From Orthonyx spaldingii (lineage: Eukaryota; Chordata; Aves; Passeriformes; Orthonychidae): 64,000 bases of DNA. Of this stretch, positions 50,481-64,000 are shown piece by piece. The notes beneath the pieces were generated by a model. That model was not told where the DNA came from. It saw only the letters and a program-made list of their open reading frames with translations, and ran no database searches. The DNA lies in contig VZTJ01003574.1 in assembly GCA_013397795.1 (NCBI GenBank), positions 636,848-700,847 on the forward strand, given 5' to 3'. Each line of letters opens with the position of its first letter. Position 1 is the stretch's first letter. The position numbers and the translations under genes are program-made.

Positions 50481-53400
50481 AAGGAGCTTAGCTCTGGGCC
50501 TTGTCCCGTCGGTGTTAAAGCCCTCCACATGCACAAAAATCCACCAGGCTCTAAGCTCCTGCTCTAGCGCTGGGCTTTTCACAGGAGAGAACTTTTCTTT
50601 CGTACCCAGTGATACAGGACCCGTTTATGTTCACCACTGCTGTTCCCTGTTCTCCTGCCACGACCCTGGCTCTGCTGCCTCCATACCCTGCCCACAGGGA
50701 CCGGGCAACCACCGCTGAGTCCACACAAACCCTTCTCCAGCTCGACATTCCCACTTCCCTCAGCCTGTTAAACCCCAACCTTTCTGCAGCCTCCCCAGCA
50801 TCCTTTTAAATTCAAGGTCTCACAAACCACAGGTATCGAAAAGCACAGGCAGCATTTCGGATACGAGTGCTGAGGAAAAGATGAGCTCATTGCTCACCTC
50901 CATGGGCTGGCTGTGGTCCCACAGACAGAGAGCCCAGCATGTCCATAGCCTCTGTCACTGCCAGGACGCTCTGCTGACACCACACCGAGATGCTCAGCCT
51001 GCACAGCAGCTCAAGGTCTGTTTTCATCTGTTACAGGTAAGAAAAAGAACAAGGCCAGCAGAGAAAGTGCCTGTCTGGTTCCTGGGGTCAGTACTCAAAT
51101 ATACAGAGCAAGAAAAATACAAGTGGGAGACTGGTGTCTGGGTCTGGATATGTACTGGCAACCTGGGCATTATCAGTGTAACTCAACCGTGAGTACTTCA
51201 GGGGTTTCCTGGGTTTCAGGAAAGCCAGAGCTGATCCAAAATAAAAGGGCCATAGCACCACAGAGCCCTCTCACAGTGTGCCCCAGGGGACTTGGCAAAG
51301 GCATGAGGGATCACAGTAAGCCTTTACCCTCCTCTCCACCTAGACATATCCAAATCCTCTACGGGATCTTCTGCTGTTCAACTCGATATGAAAGTCCAGA
51401 TTTTCTTTCCCTGCCTCAGCCTGTCACACAGGAGAGACCTTCAGAGAGAGGGATGGTGGCAGAGACCTCAGAGGCAATGGAACAAGCCCAAGTTAGAGCA
51501 GGCAGAACGCCCTCAGCAGAGCAGCGAGGAACCCTTATGGGCTTTTATTCTGTATGACAACTTTATAACATGTTGTCAGGCATTTGCTCCACAGCAACAT
51601 GGAAAAGCACAGCCCAACTAAGGGTGGCTGCTTCACAGGCCTCTCTGAGCACTCCAGCCACTAAGCACCTCCTCTTTATTTCTCTAGTTAGCTAAAACAG
51701 AAAGCCCAGATGATTATTCTTGGCTTCTGTAGATGTGCAACCGCTGTCTTTCACAGCCAATGAACCTTTGCAGTTGGACACCCACATTGTCTGGTGGACA
51801 CATTGGGCTGGGTCTGCACAGTCCCACTGCAGTGCTCCTCCCCTTCTCACAGCTCCACATCTCCCACTCTTCCCCAGCAGGCAGCTCGTGGTGCAGCCTC
51901 AGGACACCCACAGGTGCCACAACCAAAAACAGATGCCACAGTCCAAGCAACAAGTGTGAATTTTGGCTGCTGGTGTGCAACACTGAGGCTGGAGTTACAC
52001 CATCCAGAGAGAACTGAGGTAGCAAGCTCAGGTGTTGTTTCTCAAGGAATAACCCTCAAGTACCCCAGATACATCAGCTCTGGCTCCTTAAACAGGTACC
52101 AGCTGTCCTTTACCATCCCTGTGGAGGATTAGTTTGCAGCAGTGACTCCTCCCAGAATAAGCAAATAAAGGAATGGTCTGAAATCTTCCAGGTGGGATCA
52201 GCGGTTACCCCACAACTTGAGTGGAGCAGACACCTGCACAACCCCCCAAAGTGCTTTCTCAGCCCTTCACGCATCAGCCAGCAGCAGAAGTGCTCTACAA
52301 ACAACCAACACTGTTCTTCAGGCCAGTAGCTGGTTGCTCACCACAGCATGTGACCTCTGCCCTTCCCTCATGTCCTTCCCTCCCCTGAATACAACTGGGT
52401 GCCTGCAGCAGATTTTGCTCTGAGCTGGGCAGGCACTCAAGCATTGGGAAATTCCTGTAGCTCGGTGTCAGGAAGCACCAAAGCAAAGGGACATGGAACA
52501 GTCCTGCTTTGCCAGGCTCCTGCTCTAGCCTGCAGCAGTGATTTCAGTCTCAGAGCTGACACTTAGCTTTTTCAAACCCAAGCAGTGCATGAACCCAAGC
52601 GGAGACCCGTAAGATCTGAAGAGCAGTCGATTTTGACCTGCACATCAGTATGTGAGGATGGAACACGTGAGCAGCAACAGAACATTCCCCACCAGGGTCC
52701 CAGGCTTTCTCCAACACCCCACTACACCAGTTTTCCTTTGGAAATCCATGCACATCCAAGGAAGAGCAGAGCCACAACTCTAGGGGTAAATAAAGCTGAC
52801 TGATGCCCTACAACTGGATCCCAAAAGAGCAAGTTGGAAGTTGTCTTAATACAGGAAAGGCCATCAGATTTCAAAGCAACAGCTTCAACTTCTAACTCTT
52901 TAAATGCTCATATCATTTACAGTCTGAATGGCGTTCGTGGGCAGTATCAGTTACATGGATTAGGAGCTGTAGAGGACATAAGTACAATTCCTCTTCCTGA
53001 GGTTTTTACAGCTTAATGGACAGGAAGCATTGTTGATGAGCCTCCAGCTTCTTACAATATGACCAGAATCTCCCCATCTTCCCTTTGTGCTTTTTTCTGT
53101 CCTAGAATCACTCTCAATTAACAGAACAAAAATAAAACCGATGTCATCCATCTCTCCTAAGCTGCACATGCATTATTCATCAACATGCCCTAATTGATTC
53201 TCTCATAACCATGAGCACTTCTGCACTTGGCTGTGTTCTTCTTGTCCAGTGGAGCATAATTTATGAAGTTTTATTCCACTTGGAAAAGGCACTTTCAAAG
53301 TGGTACCTTCCATGGCTTTTCTGATCAGAGCATCAGGTTTGATCTCAATGCACAGAGACTTCAGTCCTGAGTTTTGTGCCCAGATAAAAGTGTTAATCAA

Positions 53401-56400
53401 GTAACTCTGGGGCACTGATGCTCAGTGACCTGACTGGGAGGTCAGTACTGTTCTGGATACTCTGGGTCTTCTTCCCTATAGCAGGATCTATAAAAGAGGT
53501 AGAAGGGGAGATTTGAAAAGGACTCCACACCCATGATTAAAAGCTCTGAAACGTGTGATCTACAAAACACGTAGGGAGACGAAATACCCTTGCAACAGCT
53601 TTCCATGGAAGGTATGGAAGCATCTCCTAAACTACTCACCCAGAGGGCAAGGCTCTGTGAAGACTCCCTCTAGAGCAAGAGAAAAATACATATCCCGTTC
53701 ACATGGGGACAACTCAGCTTTGCCTTCTGTGCCCTGACATTAGAATACCTCTGCATTCTTTCATGCTAAGCTTTGACCAAGATTTCTGGGAACTAAAAAC
53801 CTGTGACAAAATGCTTAGAAATAGCACATACTATCAAGGTGCAGTGCAGACACTCAGTCAGATGAGCAGGTCTGAATTTCACTCTGCAACCCAAGCAACT
53901 ACAAGTCAGCATATGGCACCCTACACAAAGCAATTAATAAATCAAACCTCGCCATTGGCACAAGTGTGTTGGGTTTGATGGGACCATAAAGTACAGCAAT
54001 TATTTCTCAAGTACTCTAGTGACAGTATTGCTGGTGGATGTGCCCTTTCTTAGATCCTTCTCTTTCCAATGTGGGCTCTAACCTGTTATGTCACCTGACA
54101 CTGAGGTGACACAGACATCGGTGTGCCATGGTGACACCACTTGTGCTCCCTGGAGACCTGTGGCCAGAGGTGTCACACAGTGCTCTGCAGCACAGCACCA
54201 TTCACCTTTAACCACATCTGACTTGCCTCCTTTCCCACATGCCTTTGCTAATCTCTGATATTCCTCATTTCTCTATTTGGTGCTTGTTCCAGATGTTATT
54301 CACTGGTCCCTTTTCTTGCTGTGCCATTGTGAAAGAAAGGGGGACACCCCAGCCATTCCCTCATAGGGATTGCATCCCAATTACAGGACAGGAAACCTTA
54401 TGGTGCTGCCAAGGTCTTTCCATCCTGAGAGAAGGGCTCAAGCAGTCATGCAGGGGGAAGTGGAAAATCATATGCAGAAGTCCACTCAGTTTCTAATATC
54501 AAAAGGTATCACTGAGCTTTGTGCTGAAGGACTTGGTCAAGGAGTCACGAGGGAGCCACAACTCAGAGCAGCCTGTGAGGTTTGTGGTGCTCCAGCCTCA
54601 GGGACATTTAACCAGCATCATGATAGCCAGGCTGGATTTCACCTGCGCCTCAACGCTCAGCCTGCAGCCTCCTCCTTCCCCCGCTAGAAGGGGCTGAGAA
54701 CCAGCCACTGCAGAGCAGGAACCAGGGAGTTTCCTTATGGACAAGTTCAAGGCAAATCCCACCACATGAAACAATGTGCATACTGCCTCTGCCTGTTAGG
54801 CTCTGCACTAGCCCGATCCAGAACGGACTCAGTGTCACTGCAAAGCAAGATTTCTCTGCTTAAAAAGATGGCACTTTGGTTTCTTAACTCTACGGTGAGC
54901 TGCTTTGGGGAGGATTTCAGTATTGAAACCCTGGAACATCATTGTATAACTCAGCACAGTACTGCTCACTTGAAACATTCTTCAGCCTTCAACACTCCAT
55001 TTTCAAACACTGGGTGCAGGAAGGTGAAACAAGGCACTGCTTCTTCCAGATGAAGCTGGAAGGGTTTACAATCTCAGGAAATAGCAAAGATATGATGATC
55101 TAACAGGAGGGACAGGCAGGGTGTTTTGCTCATAGAAGAGGCAGTAGTATACTGAAAGCATTAAAAGTAACAAGTTTTCAAACTAATACAAGACAACACC
55201 TTATTAAAAAAATATCACACAGCTGCTCCTGGTAATCCCCAGAGCAGGGTACTGGCTAAAGCCAGGCTCACCCTGCTTAGTCACCAACTCCCAGGGTGAT
55301 GTTGATGAGGCCAGCAGTGAACCCACAGACACCAAGAGTGCTCAGACCTCCCACAGAGCAGGCAAAGTTAAACTCACAGCTCCCTCACATGTAAGTGCAT
55401 CATTGAACTACCTTGTGAAGGCCCATCAGCAGTGCCAAAACTGTTTTGATGTAGCTTTCTTCTTGTTCTGCTTTACCAGAACCACATTGCGTGATGCAAC
55501 TGAGAAGCAAGCAAGCAAACAAACAAAATGCAGTCTTAAAAGAGAGCATCACCCCACTTACTTTCAAATCCAGGCATCTCCACAACCCTCCCAGCTTCAG
55601 CTTGCTCCTTTTAAGCACTCCTTCCCAGGCAGGTGGTTACAGCAGGTGCAACAAGGTGAGCATAACAAGGCTATAGATTGCTTCAAACAGTGAGATTTTC
55701 TGTTTTGTTCATTTCACAACTGTGTTTTAATTGACGACCCTGAAATTTATCCTTACATAGGAGGATGGCAAAAAAATGAGGGTTTTTTAAGACGATGAGA
55801 AGGATATGTGCAATTAAATGACTAGTAATAAAAGACTTTTTGGTTTTGAGTAGATATGCAAAGACATAAGGACTATGAGTGGATTAGCAAGGTTTGGGAA
55901 GAGAATTTAGTGCACTTTTCGTATTAATGCTGATAAGGCCTACATTTGTTTCTTCAATCTGTAGACTCATCCAGGATTTATCATTAATCTGGAGCAATAC
56001 AGCAAGGTAGAGAACTTTCCTCTTTGCTTTTCAATATGCTGTCTACTGTTTAGTTCTTCACGTGGGAGCTAACTTGTTTATTAGAACAGTTGTAATCACT
56101 GCAAATTCTTTAAGCAGCCCATATGTAGGGCTTGGTGTTGATTTCACTTTTCACTTGTTAGCAGTAATGCTTCTTTTCAGTATCACAGTCCTGAAACAAT
56201 GTACCACGTGAGGCTCCCTGGTCACGCACACGATTGTTCAGGCAATGAGTGCCACCAGGAGCTGCTCCTTTCCCTACACTCCCCTGGTATCCAAGGCTGG
56301 TTCCCATTTGGAGCCCTGCAGACATTGCCCACTATCCACCACACAGAGCCAGCTATTCTAGAGGGGTGTAATCATACTAATAGCAAAAATCTGGTGTGCT

Positions 56401-57700
56401 TGAAAGCCACAGTTCATTAAGCCATTCATCCCAGCATCTCTTGTCTTTGGGAGGGGCTCTTCACAGCAGTTATTCCTGCTTCTTCCCTCAGTGGGAATAC
56501 ACTGGTGTAATTCAGTGCTCTCTGCAGCCTGCCCTCCTGCAGTGGGTGGTATCTGAGTTTTGAAATGGGAAAACATCATTTGCTTTTCCTCCACAATAGG
56601 CGAATTCACTCATTTGAAAAGCAGTCCCTGAACAACAACCGTTTAAACTACATTAAACAACATTTTCTCTTTCATTGACTCTTCTGGCTTTACAATTGTT
56701 TCTGAGGTTTAGGAGCTCAAGGAAGTTTCTCTGTTTCAAAAGCACATTTTCATTCCTGCAAGGCTCAATCTCTGGGGCATGACTTAACTAGATAATTTTG
56801 ATGGTGGATGTATTTAAGTAGGGAAATTATGGAACTGTATGTATGAAGGAGGTAGTTTGGGGCTGCCTGTATGAATAAAATGTCCTGGTACATAAAATGG
56901 GAAGCATCATTAACAGGTGATTTCTTCACCTGCATGGCTGGAGCCATGGTGAATGACCTTCCCTGCTCAAATGCAACAAGATCTGCCAGCTAGGCCAATG
57001 CAGGAGGGAGGGGACAACAATGCAATCAAGAGGCTGGGCAATTATTTTTGGAAACTTACTGTTTACAGATCAGAATAACAGTTAAGATGACAACATACCT
57101 GTTGTAAGAGCTTTGGAAACTGTGTTGGGCTCCCTTTCAGGCACTACCAAAGGGTTATGAAAGACCAAATGGTTCTTTTTAGAGTGCAGGGACATGTGTT
57201 CAGCATGTGGGGAAACAAGACTCAGACCCTTCCCTTTCTCCAGCTTCTGGTAGAGGAAGCAGCCTCTGGGATTCCCCTCATCACCCAGTGTGGTAACCCA
57301 GCACAGGGCCCATGGACATACCCAAATATACCCTTTCTGACCTTCACTTGTACTGTGCTGCTTCCTTACCCCTCTCTACCCACCTTATGGCCTTGTTGAG
57401 AGCAAAAGTGGGAAGTCAATTAAGCCATACCATTTGTATTCCTGTCTGCACTGTGGTCTAGACCACATAAAGGATGAAAAAGATTAATTTGATGAAGTTA
57501 ACTGTCATTAGGAGAGGGAAGGTATCAGTAACAGCTTTATTTTATTTCCAAGCATCTAAAATAACTATACAAAAAAAAAGCAAATTAATCAGCAAAGTGT
57601 CGTCCCTGTAGCCAAGCTGCACACAGCCATGGATAGGGGCTCTTACAGGTGGCTGAGCCTGCAAACCCTGCATAGCAACCAGAATTATGTGAAGTATTAG
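50481..57700. other. Flank beyond the RAD54L2 promoter, first part
   Basis: No recognisable gene. A plus-strand donor-like sequence (TTACAG|GTAAGA) lies at about 51040. No coding exon of DCAF1, the expected divergent neighbour, is visible. A 70-residue minus-strand frame near 53.2-53.4 kb looks protein-like by composition, but I cannot match it to a family. Confidence 0.6.
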
Positions 57701-57998
57701 GGCAAAATTAAAGAAAAAACACAGAAGAAGAGACAGAAGAAGCCACAGAATGATGGAACTGTAGATGCAGAGGGTCAGAAATCAGCCAAGTGATAGGAGT
57801 GAAGTTCACCCAGACAAACTTGCCTGTACAAGTGTACCTGCCACCAGCTTCCACAGCCCTGGTGTGCTCTGCCACAGTCACAAATGGACAGGATGTGAGC
57901 AGAGGGCTGCTGCTCCTTTGCACAGCCCCATGCTCCTCAGGAGTGGAGAGCAGTGGGCAGAGCAGGTTTTTCCACTGATAGAAACTCCTGGAAGACCA

Positions 57999-58028
57999 GA
58001 AGCCAGAGGAGGTGAAGCCAGAGGAGGT
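57999..58028. repeat. 15-bp tandem duplication
   Basis: Two perfect copies of GAAGCCAGAGGAGGT follow each other. In the plus-strand 269-codon frame they give the repeated peptide EARGG. Confidence 0.9.
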
Positions 58029-58188
58029 GTTTTGGCACATCTGCTGGAGATGAGCTGGAGGCAGGGACTCTGGCTTTTGGGATGCCTCGATGTTATCAGA
58101 TCTGTGCACCTCTCAGGGCTTTGCAGGAGAATTGCAGAGCTCTTCAGCTGTTTCAGGCTGGAGAGAGTTCCACAGCACACAAGCTTGT

Positions 58189-58220
58189 TTTTCTTAGTCA
58201 TCTTTCATTTTCTTAGTCAT
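58189..58220. repeat. 19-bp period duplication
   Basis: TTTTCTTAGTCAT occurs at 58189 and again at 58208, separated by CTTTCA. It is a small local duplication. Confidence 0.8.
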
Positions 58221-61200
58221 TTTCAGCTAGTCCACACCCTGGATTTAGAATTGCTTATGTACAGTCTGGGTGCAGAGCTGAGCAGGAATGGATTGCTCCC
58301 AGCTGGTGTCTGCGTGGGAAGGAGACTGCTGAATTCCCAAGAGATGTTTGGGACACAAATACTCCCAGCAATTCCCCAGCACCAAGTAATTGGAGATGGG
58401 ATGAGAGCAGAACTAGCAGACCTGGATGCTGTGACCGTGGCTGAAATATGGGGGAAGTCCAAGAGTCCTTCCAGAAAAAAACAGCTCAGGATATGGATGC
58501 TGCATCTGACACTTCCATGGGGTAGAGGGGAGCTACAGCCCTCCCTCCAGCAAAACCTCCCAAGCCAGTGCTGAGTCCCTCCTGGGATTATTCCTGACTG
58601 AGCAAACCCCCCTGCCTCAGATACTGTTTGCTTAGGAAGGAAGATAGAAGCTCTGGAATTTGGTGGTGGCTGCAGGGTGACACAGTCTCCTGTGTGCACA
58701 GGACAAGGGGCACAGCTCCACCAACTACAAAATGTGTTACCCAAGTCTTGGCAAACATTGAGCCAGAGAGGATCAAGAGGGAAAAGCAGCACTAGGAATA
58801 GGAGCAAAAACTTTTCTTTGTACGTATGGGGAGTCTCTGCAACCAGACCAGCAAGACAAAAGGTTCTGTGAACCTGACTGGAAGAAAGCTACTTTCTTCC
58901 TCCTCCTTTCCCATTTTCCAAGGCTCTTGGGAGAATGATGCTGATCAAGTCCAGGCAAAGAAGGAACTAATTCAGAAGAGCTGGAGCTGTGAGACCTCAG
59001 CACTCCCTTTTCACTTTGTGAAAGGGAGAGATGGGGACGTGCATGGTTGGATCTGGAAATGTTGCTCTAAAGCAAACACTGAATATTCACCATCTGGATG
59101 GTGGGTAACCGCAGCTTGCTTGTAAAACTTTCCACAGCAGGCAATGTTGTTCCCTGCAGCTCTCCCCTGGGAATCCACCCTCCAGGAGATTCTCTCCTGG
59201 CTCATGGCAGTTTTCTCTGCCCTGGGAGAACATAACAGTGGTTAGCAGTAAGCAGCAGGAGGGGGCTGTGTCTCAAGGAGCTCATCTGGCCTGATGCACC
59301 TGTCTGCTACAAAACAGGCTGGGAACAACGCCAGCCAGCCTGCTGGGAGAGGCTGGCATGAAGAAAACTCAAAACGTCTATGGCGAAATCTCGCCTTTAT
59401 TATCTTAGTCACTAACATCCCACATATTTCAAGGAGACCAGCATTTTACTCCCACGATCCAAAGACAAAGCAAAATAAATCTCCATGCTCTCAGCCTCAG
59501 TGCAAAACTCTGATTTATAGAAAATAGCATCCTAGCCTTGAAGAGTGGCTAAACACGCCTCCTTCTTGCTTCCTGACTTAAAGCTTTGTGTCCCTATTGC
59601 TAAAATCTCCTGTGAGTTCTGCTGTCCAAACAGCCTGTAAAAGCCATAAACATCTCTCACTATGTCCTCTCATCTTTTAAACTTCTCTTTGGGCTAAAGC
59701 ATTGTTTTCCTCCAGGACTACAATGAAGACTGCTGCCCAGGTAGTACATTAAATATAATGCAATTATGATAAGCACACAAACGTTACATTAGACACACAC
59801 AGACTGTGAAATAAGGTAATACAGGGAAAATTCCTGTTGATTCTATACAGTTGTACTGGTGATTTGGTATGTCCAATAACTGAAAATGATCCTTTTTTTT
59901 CCTCTGGAGAAGACTGGATGAAAAAAGATGCAAGACAAAAAATCTCAGAAAAAAATTCTTCAGTGCGGAATGACAAAATAATCTCTCCAGAATGTCCCAA
60001 TTTCATAATTAGTTTATTTTTCTTGCAATTTAACAACCATATTGCAGCAGGTAGATACAGACACGCTGTTGCAAATGCACGCTGCAATATTGTGCATCAA
60101 GTGCGCTCCCAGGCTGGGAATGGTATCCACTTCTCTGTACCTGCTCACTCATGAAATTGGTATTTTGATCGTTTGTTGTTCCTTTGTGTCCAGAAGTGGT
60201 AAAAATGTGTCTTTCTCAGAAACCTCTTCCACTCCAGGGCGAGGGGTGTGTGTGTTACACATATGCCTGGTGTTCAACCTGAATGGAAATGCAGAGCTTT
60301 GCATCACCCATTTATTGTCGTTTGCAGCTGTTACTGCACATCTGAGCTGTCCTTAACCCCAGCTCCAGGAGCAAAGAGGACATTCAGATATTTTTCTGGT
60401 TATCATTTATCAGTGCTGGACTTAGAATAAGGATACGGATCCAGCACTTATCTACATCCCAAAAGGAATAGACTACTATATAAAATACCCTGCACTCCTA
60501 TAAATGCAACTAAATGTTCACAAACAAGGCTCCCTGGAGAACAAAGCCCATGAGTAAGTCCCTGCAGTTGCTAACACAGCATGCTGTGTCCTGGGAGGCA
60601 GTGGGATTTTTCTCCTTTGTGGGTTGGTATCCAATTTGATTCCTAAAAATTCAGTGTTTTTGCCTTCTGCCATATTGTCAGGTGCTTCTGATGTATTTAT
60701 GCAAAGAAAATGTTTTCATTCTTGCTATATTCCCTCTCCACTGACTTGGGATATGAAGCTCCTGGAAGGAAGAAAAGACACTGTCATCTACATGAGGGGA
60801 CAAGTGGAAGAGAGAAAGGAAGAGCCCTTGAGCTGGTGCTGCTGTCTTGATATGGCACTTTGAGTTCAACAGCAGAACCAGAACTTTATTAAGTCACCAC
60901 GATGTCAGGGATCCGGGTCTACACCAGTAACGCCCCAAGGCCCACCTGCATTCCAAGGTACCTGGGCTTGGAGGTGCTCAGTGTTTCAGGAAGCTGCCCT
61001 AAAGCAGCCCTGTCCCAGAATATTTCTGGGGCTGCGGAGGCTGTTCAGGGTCAGGGCAGCACAGAGAGAGGTGTTGCCAGAGGAAGTCATTCCTTCTGGG
61101 TGAAAAGACATAAACTGTTTGATGGGAGAGGAGAACTTAGGGCAAGAGTCCTGGGTGAATCCCAGACTCCCTCAGCTTCACATGGCCTCATTTCAGCTGG

Positions 61201-64000
61201 GGATTGTCCCCATGTCAAACGCTGTTGGATGCTCTATGCTGCTTAGGGAGCTTCAGAGCTTCGTCCCAGGTGTGGCTGAATGTGAGAGCCCAGTGTTCAG
61301 ACTTCACAGTGCTCCAGGTCCCAGTGTTTGGGCAGTGCCTGCAGCGGGGCCACGCACGTGTGGCTGCTGGGAGTTGATATCTGCAGAGCTCCCAGGGCCA
61401 TAAGCACCACCACGGACAAGTTAAAGATTGGGATTGCCAAATATAGGAGAAGCTACATATGACAAACACCACACAGTTGTTACTAAGACCCTTGGTGGAA
61501 TCTCTGTGTGATAAAACAACTCATGAATACAAAATTAACATGTTTGTACATGTGCCTGCCACCATTATAGCCCACTTCCACCAATTTGCTTATTGTTTCC
61601 ATGTGCATCAAAAATTGAGACATAAATGCATTTGACCTAATTAACTCCTATAGGGAGAAGTCATGAAGAGACCAGATACATAACCTGCACTTAAGGCCTG
61701 ATAAAAAAGAAGAAAAAAACCAGAAAAAAACCCAAAACAAACCCCACCTTCCTCTTAAAAAGGCTTGTAGTTTTAAAGTTATATTTTTCCCTGGTTCTGT
61801 TTAGTCTTTGTTTTTTAAAGCTGCTGTTGCTACAAGTATTCCCTAAGATTTTTGTTGCTGGAAAATATAAGGAAGAATTTGTTTGTATTCCCCATGTGTG
61901 TCTTGCAGGCATTTCACAGCATGCTGTGCATAGTCTTTTCTTGCTTCCTTCTGTATGAAGAGTTTTCTTTGCTGGTTGTTTCCTATAGTAACAAAACAGA
62001 TTAAAAAGGAAAACCCTTGTTAAACCACAAAAGCTAGCAAGGGATTTTGTGTAGTGCCTGAAATGAACTTTTAACACTCTCAGTTAGAGAAATTAGTCAG
62101 GAAATGATGTCTTGTTGTGATGATGCCACTTTCTGTGTACTAACTGTCCCCTGCTTTTCTCATGTTCTCCCTTGTATACTCTGTGCATGGTTTATCTGTG
62201 CACTTCCACTCTCCCTTAGGCTCTTTCCCAACTGCTGGATCATAGCTTCATGCCCCTGGATAGCTCATATATCACAGGACTCATCAAAAATCCCACTTTT
62301 CAGTAGTTTGGGAGAAAGGAGAGGTGTGACAATCTGCTTGAAGTTGCTGGGTGTGTGTGAGAAGCTGAGCACAAAGCTCTGAGCAAGAGTGCAGTAGCAG
62401 CAGTGCTGCAGTGTGGTCAGGGTTCGGGGGCCGTGCTGCTGAAAGCAAGAGGTGTGTGCCAGTGTATACTTCGTGCAACACTGATCACTTTGTACTATTT
62501 AACTTTTTTTGTTGACTTTCAGCCTGCAAATGCAGATGTGCTGTCACTCAGATGCTCAGCTAGGCAGAGTTATGTGCTCTTGGCATCGCGCTGGGTGTCT
62601 GAATGGAGCGTTTTGGCACCAGCCTGTTTGGAAGAGAGCTGTTTGCCTGCTCATGTTCTCATTAGTATCTGAGCTGATGAACGACATTCTTCTGCATTTC
62701 CATGTTCCTAGATATAGATCTGGCTTCTCTCTTCAGTCTGGGCTAAAAGCTCAGGGGGAGCTGGCTGGGGAGCCTGTGTCTGCACTGCTGAATCCCTGCG
62801 AACCCTGGGAGAGCCTGGGGAGCAGCCAGCCTGATGGCAAGTCCTGCACATCCTGTGGGCATCCAGAAGAGTTCGTGTAGTTGGCCATGGAAAGGTCCTT
62901 GATACTTCCAAGAGTGAGCTGCTTCTACTGATCTACACTAGTAAAACCGTACACAATGGTAGCTCGGCCACTGCCACAATGTAGGTCTTTCCCTGGCCCC
63001 TCCTCCTAAATACCTTAGCTGGTTTTAGTTTGTGTTGCTGTTTTAGCTCCAGCCCAGAGAAAAATCTGTCCCAGAAGTGTTGCTATCACTCTCCTATCAC
63101 TCTTTCCCCACAAACAATCACCCTTTAAATCCTTTTGCAGTAGATGCCATCAGCCTGCTGTCACTGTTCCTCACTCTGACTTTTTATCTCCGTGAGAAAC
63201 TTCTCTTTGAGCTTTGCTTGGCCTTTTCTGCTGAAAGGAAACCCCAAATGCACTCTCCACACACAAGGGCAGGCATAACTCTCAGAAAAGGTGGCAACTG
63301 CATTGCCTGGATCAGCACCCACCTCTGCTGCCCTTTGTGCATTTCCTCTTTGCACTCCATTGGTGAGCGGGCCGCCCTTGCCTTTCCCACTGTCACTCAG
63401 AAACAGCAAAGGAGAACACGCAGAATTCGACTGAATGAACACATTTTGCCTGCTCTTTTACATTTGATGTCTCTCTCCAGTTGTTGGGTGGTTTTGCTCT
63501 GTGTGTGTGAGCACACAGATGGCTCCTCTAAGCACCTCGGCCCCGGATGATTGCTTGTTAATTTTTGCTTTGGGCTATTTTGAGCTTTTTCCTCTCCTCC
63601 CAAGAGGACGCTGGTGTGGTGTGGTGATGCCGGTGTGCCACCTAGTGATTGAACTATTCCCTTGTCGCACATCCTGTATCGGGGCACTCAGGGCACTTAT
63701 TTTGGCTCCACTCGCCCATGGTCACCTGGATCGCAGGTAACCTGTGGCAAGGCCTGCAGCCCCTTTGCTCTGCTCGGTCTGTCCAGGCAGAGGGGATCCC
63801 ACTGAACTGCTTCTCCCTGCTTATTTCACTTTGTACCTTTTTACTTCCTGTGTACCTCTTTCTACTGTATTATCTGCAGTCTCTCTGATGTGGGCAAGAA
63901 ATGGGAGATCATTTGAGGTGTGCTGGCTGCCAGCTTGCCGGTCACCCATGGCCATAATCTAATCCATCAGGCAAAATTTTTGCACAACGTGAAAATTCAG

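Larger units (their letters stand above)
57701..64000. other. Flank beyond the RAD54L2 promoter, second part
   Basis: A somewhat G+C-richer stretch, with a 269-codon plus-strand frame (57765-58574) and a 157-codon frame (63077-63550). Neither resembles a protein I know. There is a short A-rich run at 61700-61745. I see no tRNA, snoRNA or retroelement. Confidence 0.55.

Noticed and set aside
49561..50718. A 385-codon plus-strand frame and several others through the CpG island
   Set aside because: They run through 84 unknown bases and through G+C-rich sequence where stops are rare in all frames. The peptides are Pro/Arg/Ala/Gly-rich with no family resemblance.
53203..53415. 70-codon minus-strand frame with protein-like composition (LKSLCIEIKPDALIRKAMEG)
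   Set aside because: I could not place it in any family and it has no convincing paired splice sites, so it is not called as an exon. A protein search would decide.
54105..54165. Imperfect palindrome around GGTGTGCCATGGTGACACC
   Set aside because: It is a short, isolated inverted repeat without flanking structure, within what chance would give in 64 kb.
63077..63550. 157-codon plus-strand frame near the right edge
   Set aside because: No known domain, no splice or promoter support, and overlapping open frames on the other strand.

Overview
This window is vertebrate nuclear DNA, almost certainly from a bird and probably a songbird. It holds fragments of CR1 retrotransposons, the dominant avian LINE, in both orientations. 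It also holds a solo LTR that I recognise from memory as a passerine endogenous-retrovirus family. There are no operons, and very little of the sequence codes for protein.

The one gene I can identify is RAD54L2 (also called ARIP4), a SNF2-family chromatin-remodelling ATPase. It lies on the minus strand, so it reads from high to low coordinates. A GC-rich island at about 49.62-50.48 kb, broken by an 84-base assembly gap, looks like the promoter and a non-coding first exon with a good splice donor at 50060. A 21-kb intron follows, then the exon with the start codon (28851-29057). A 25-kb intron leads to coding exons at 3507-3705, 1955-2094 and 300-431, and the gene runs off the left edge. The four exons join in frame and encode about the first 207 residues: an acidic N-terminus, a Ser/Thr-rich linker, a basic patch, a charged helix and a VICLD motif followed by acidic and serine residues. 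The helicase domains lie outside the window.

The rest is intron and flank. Intron 2 (3.7-28.85 kb) carries two probable MIR relics (12.1 and 13.0 kb), the solo LTR (16.76-17.32 kb), several GC-rich patches (5.5, 9.4-9.8, 15.1 and 21.0 kb), each close to a TATATAAC-type sequence, and an AT-rich block at 19-20.3 kb. The 9.5-kb patch contains a 60-bp tandem duplication. Intron 1 (29.06-50.06 kb) carries a long antisense CR1 (37.76-38.69 kb), a probable much older LINE relic near 44 kb and a third CR1 (47.7-48.3 kb). The 13.5 kb beyond the promoter contains no gene I recognise. In mammals the divergent neighbour here is DCAF1, as I recall, but I see none of its coding exons.

The most interesting observation is in the RAD54L2 start exon. 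A four-codon upstream ORF ends in TAATG. The ATG sharing that stop opens a second reading frame that overlaps the main start in the +1 frame, crosses the exon 2/3 junction without a stop, and closes one base before the end of exon 3. It would encode a 124-residue, arginine-rich product. This may be a translational control device or a dual-coding segment, or only a by-product of GA-rich codons.
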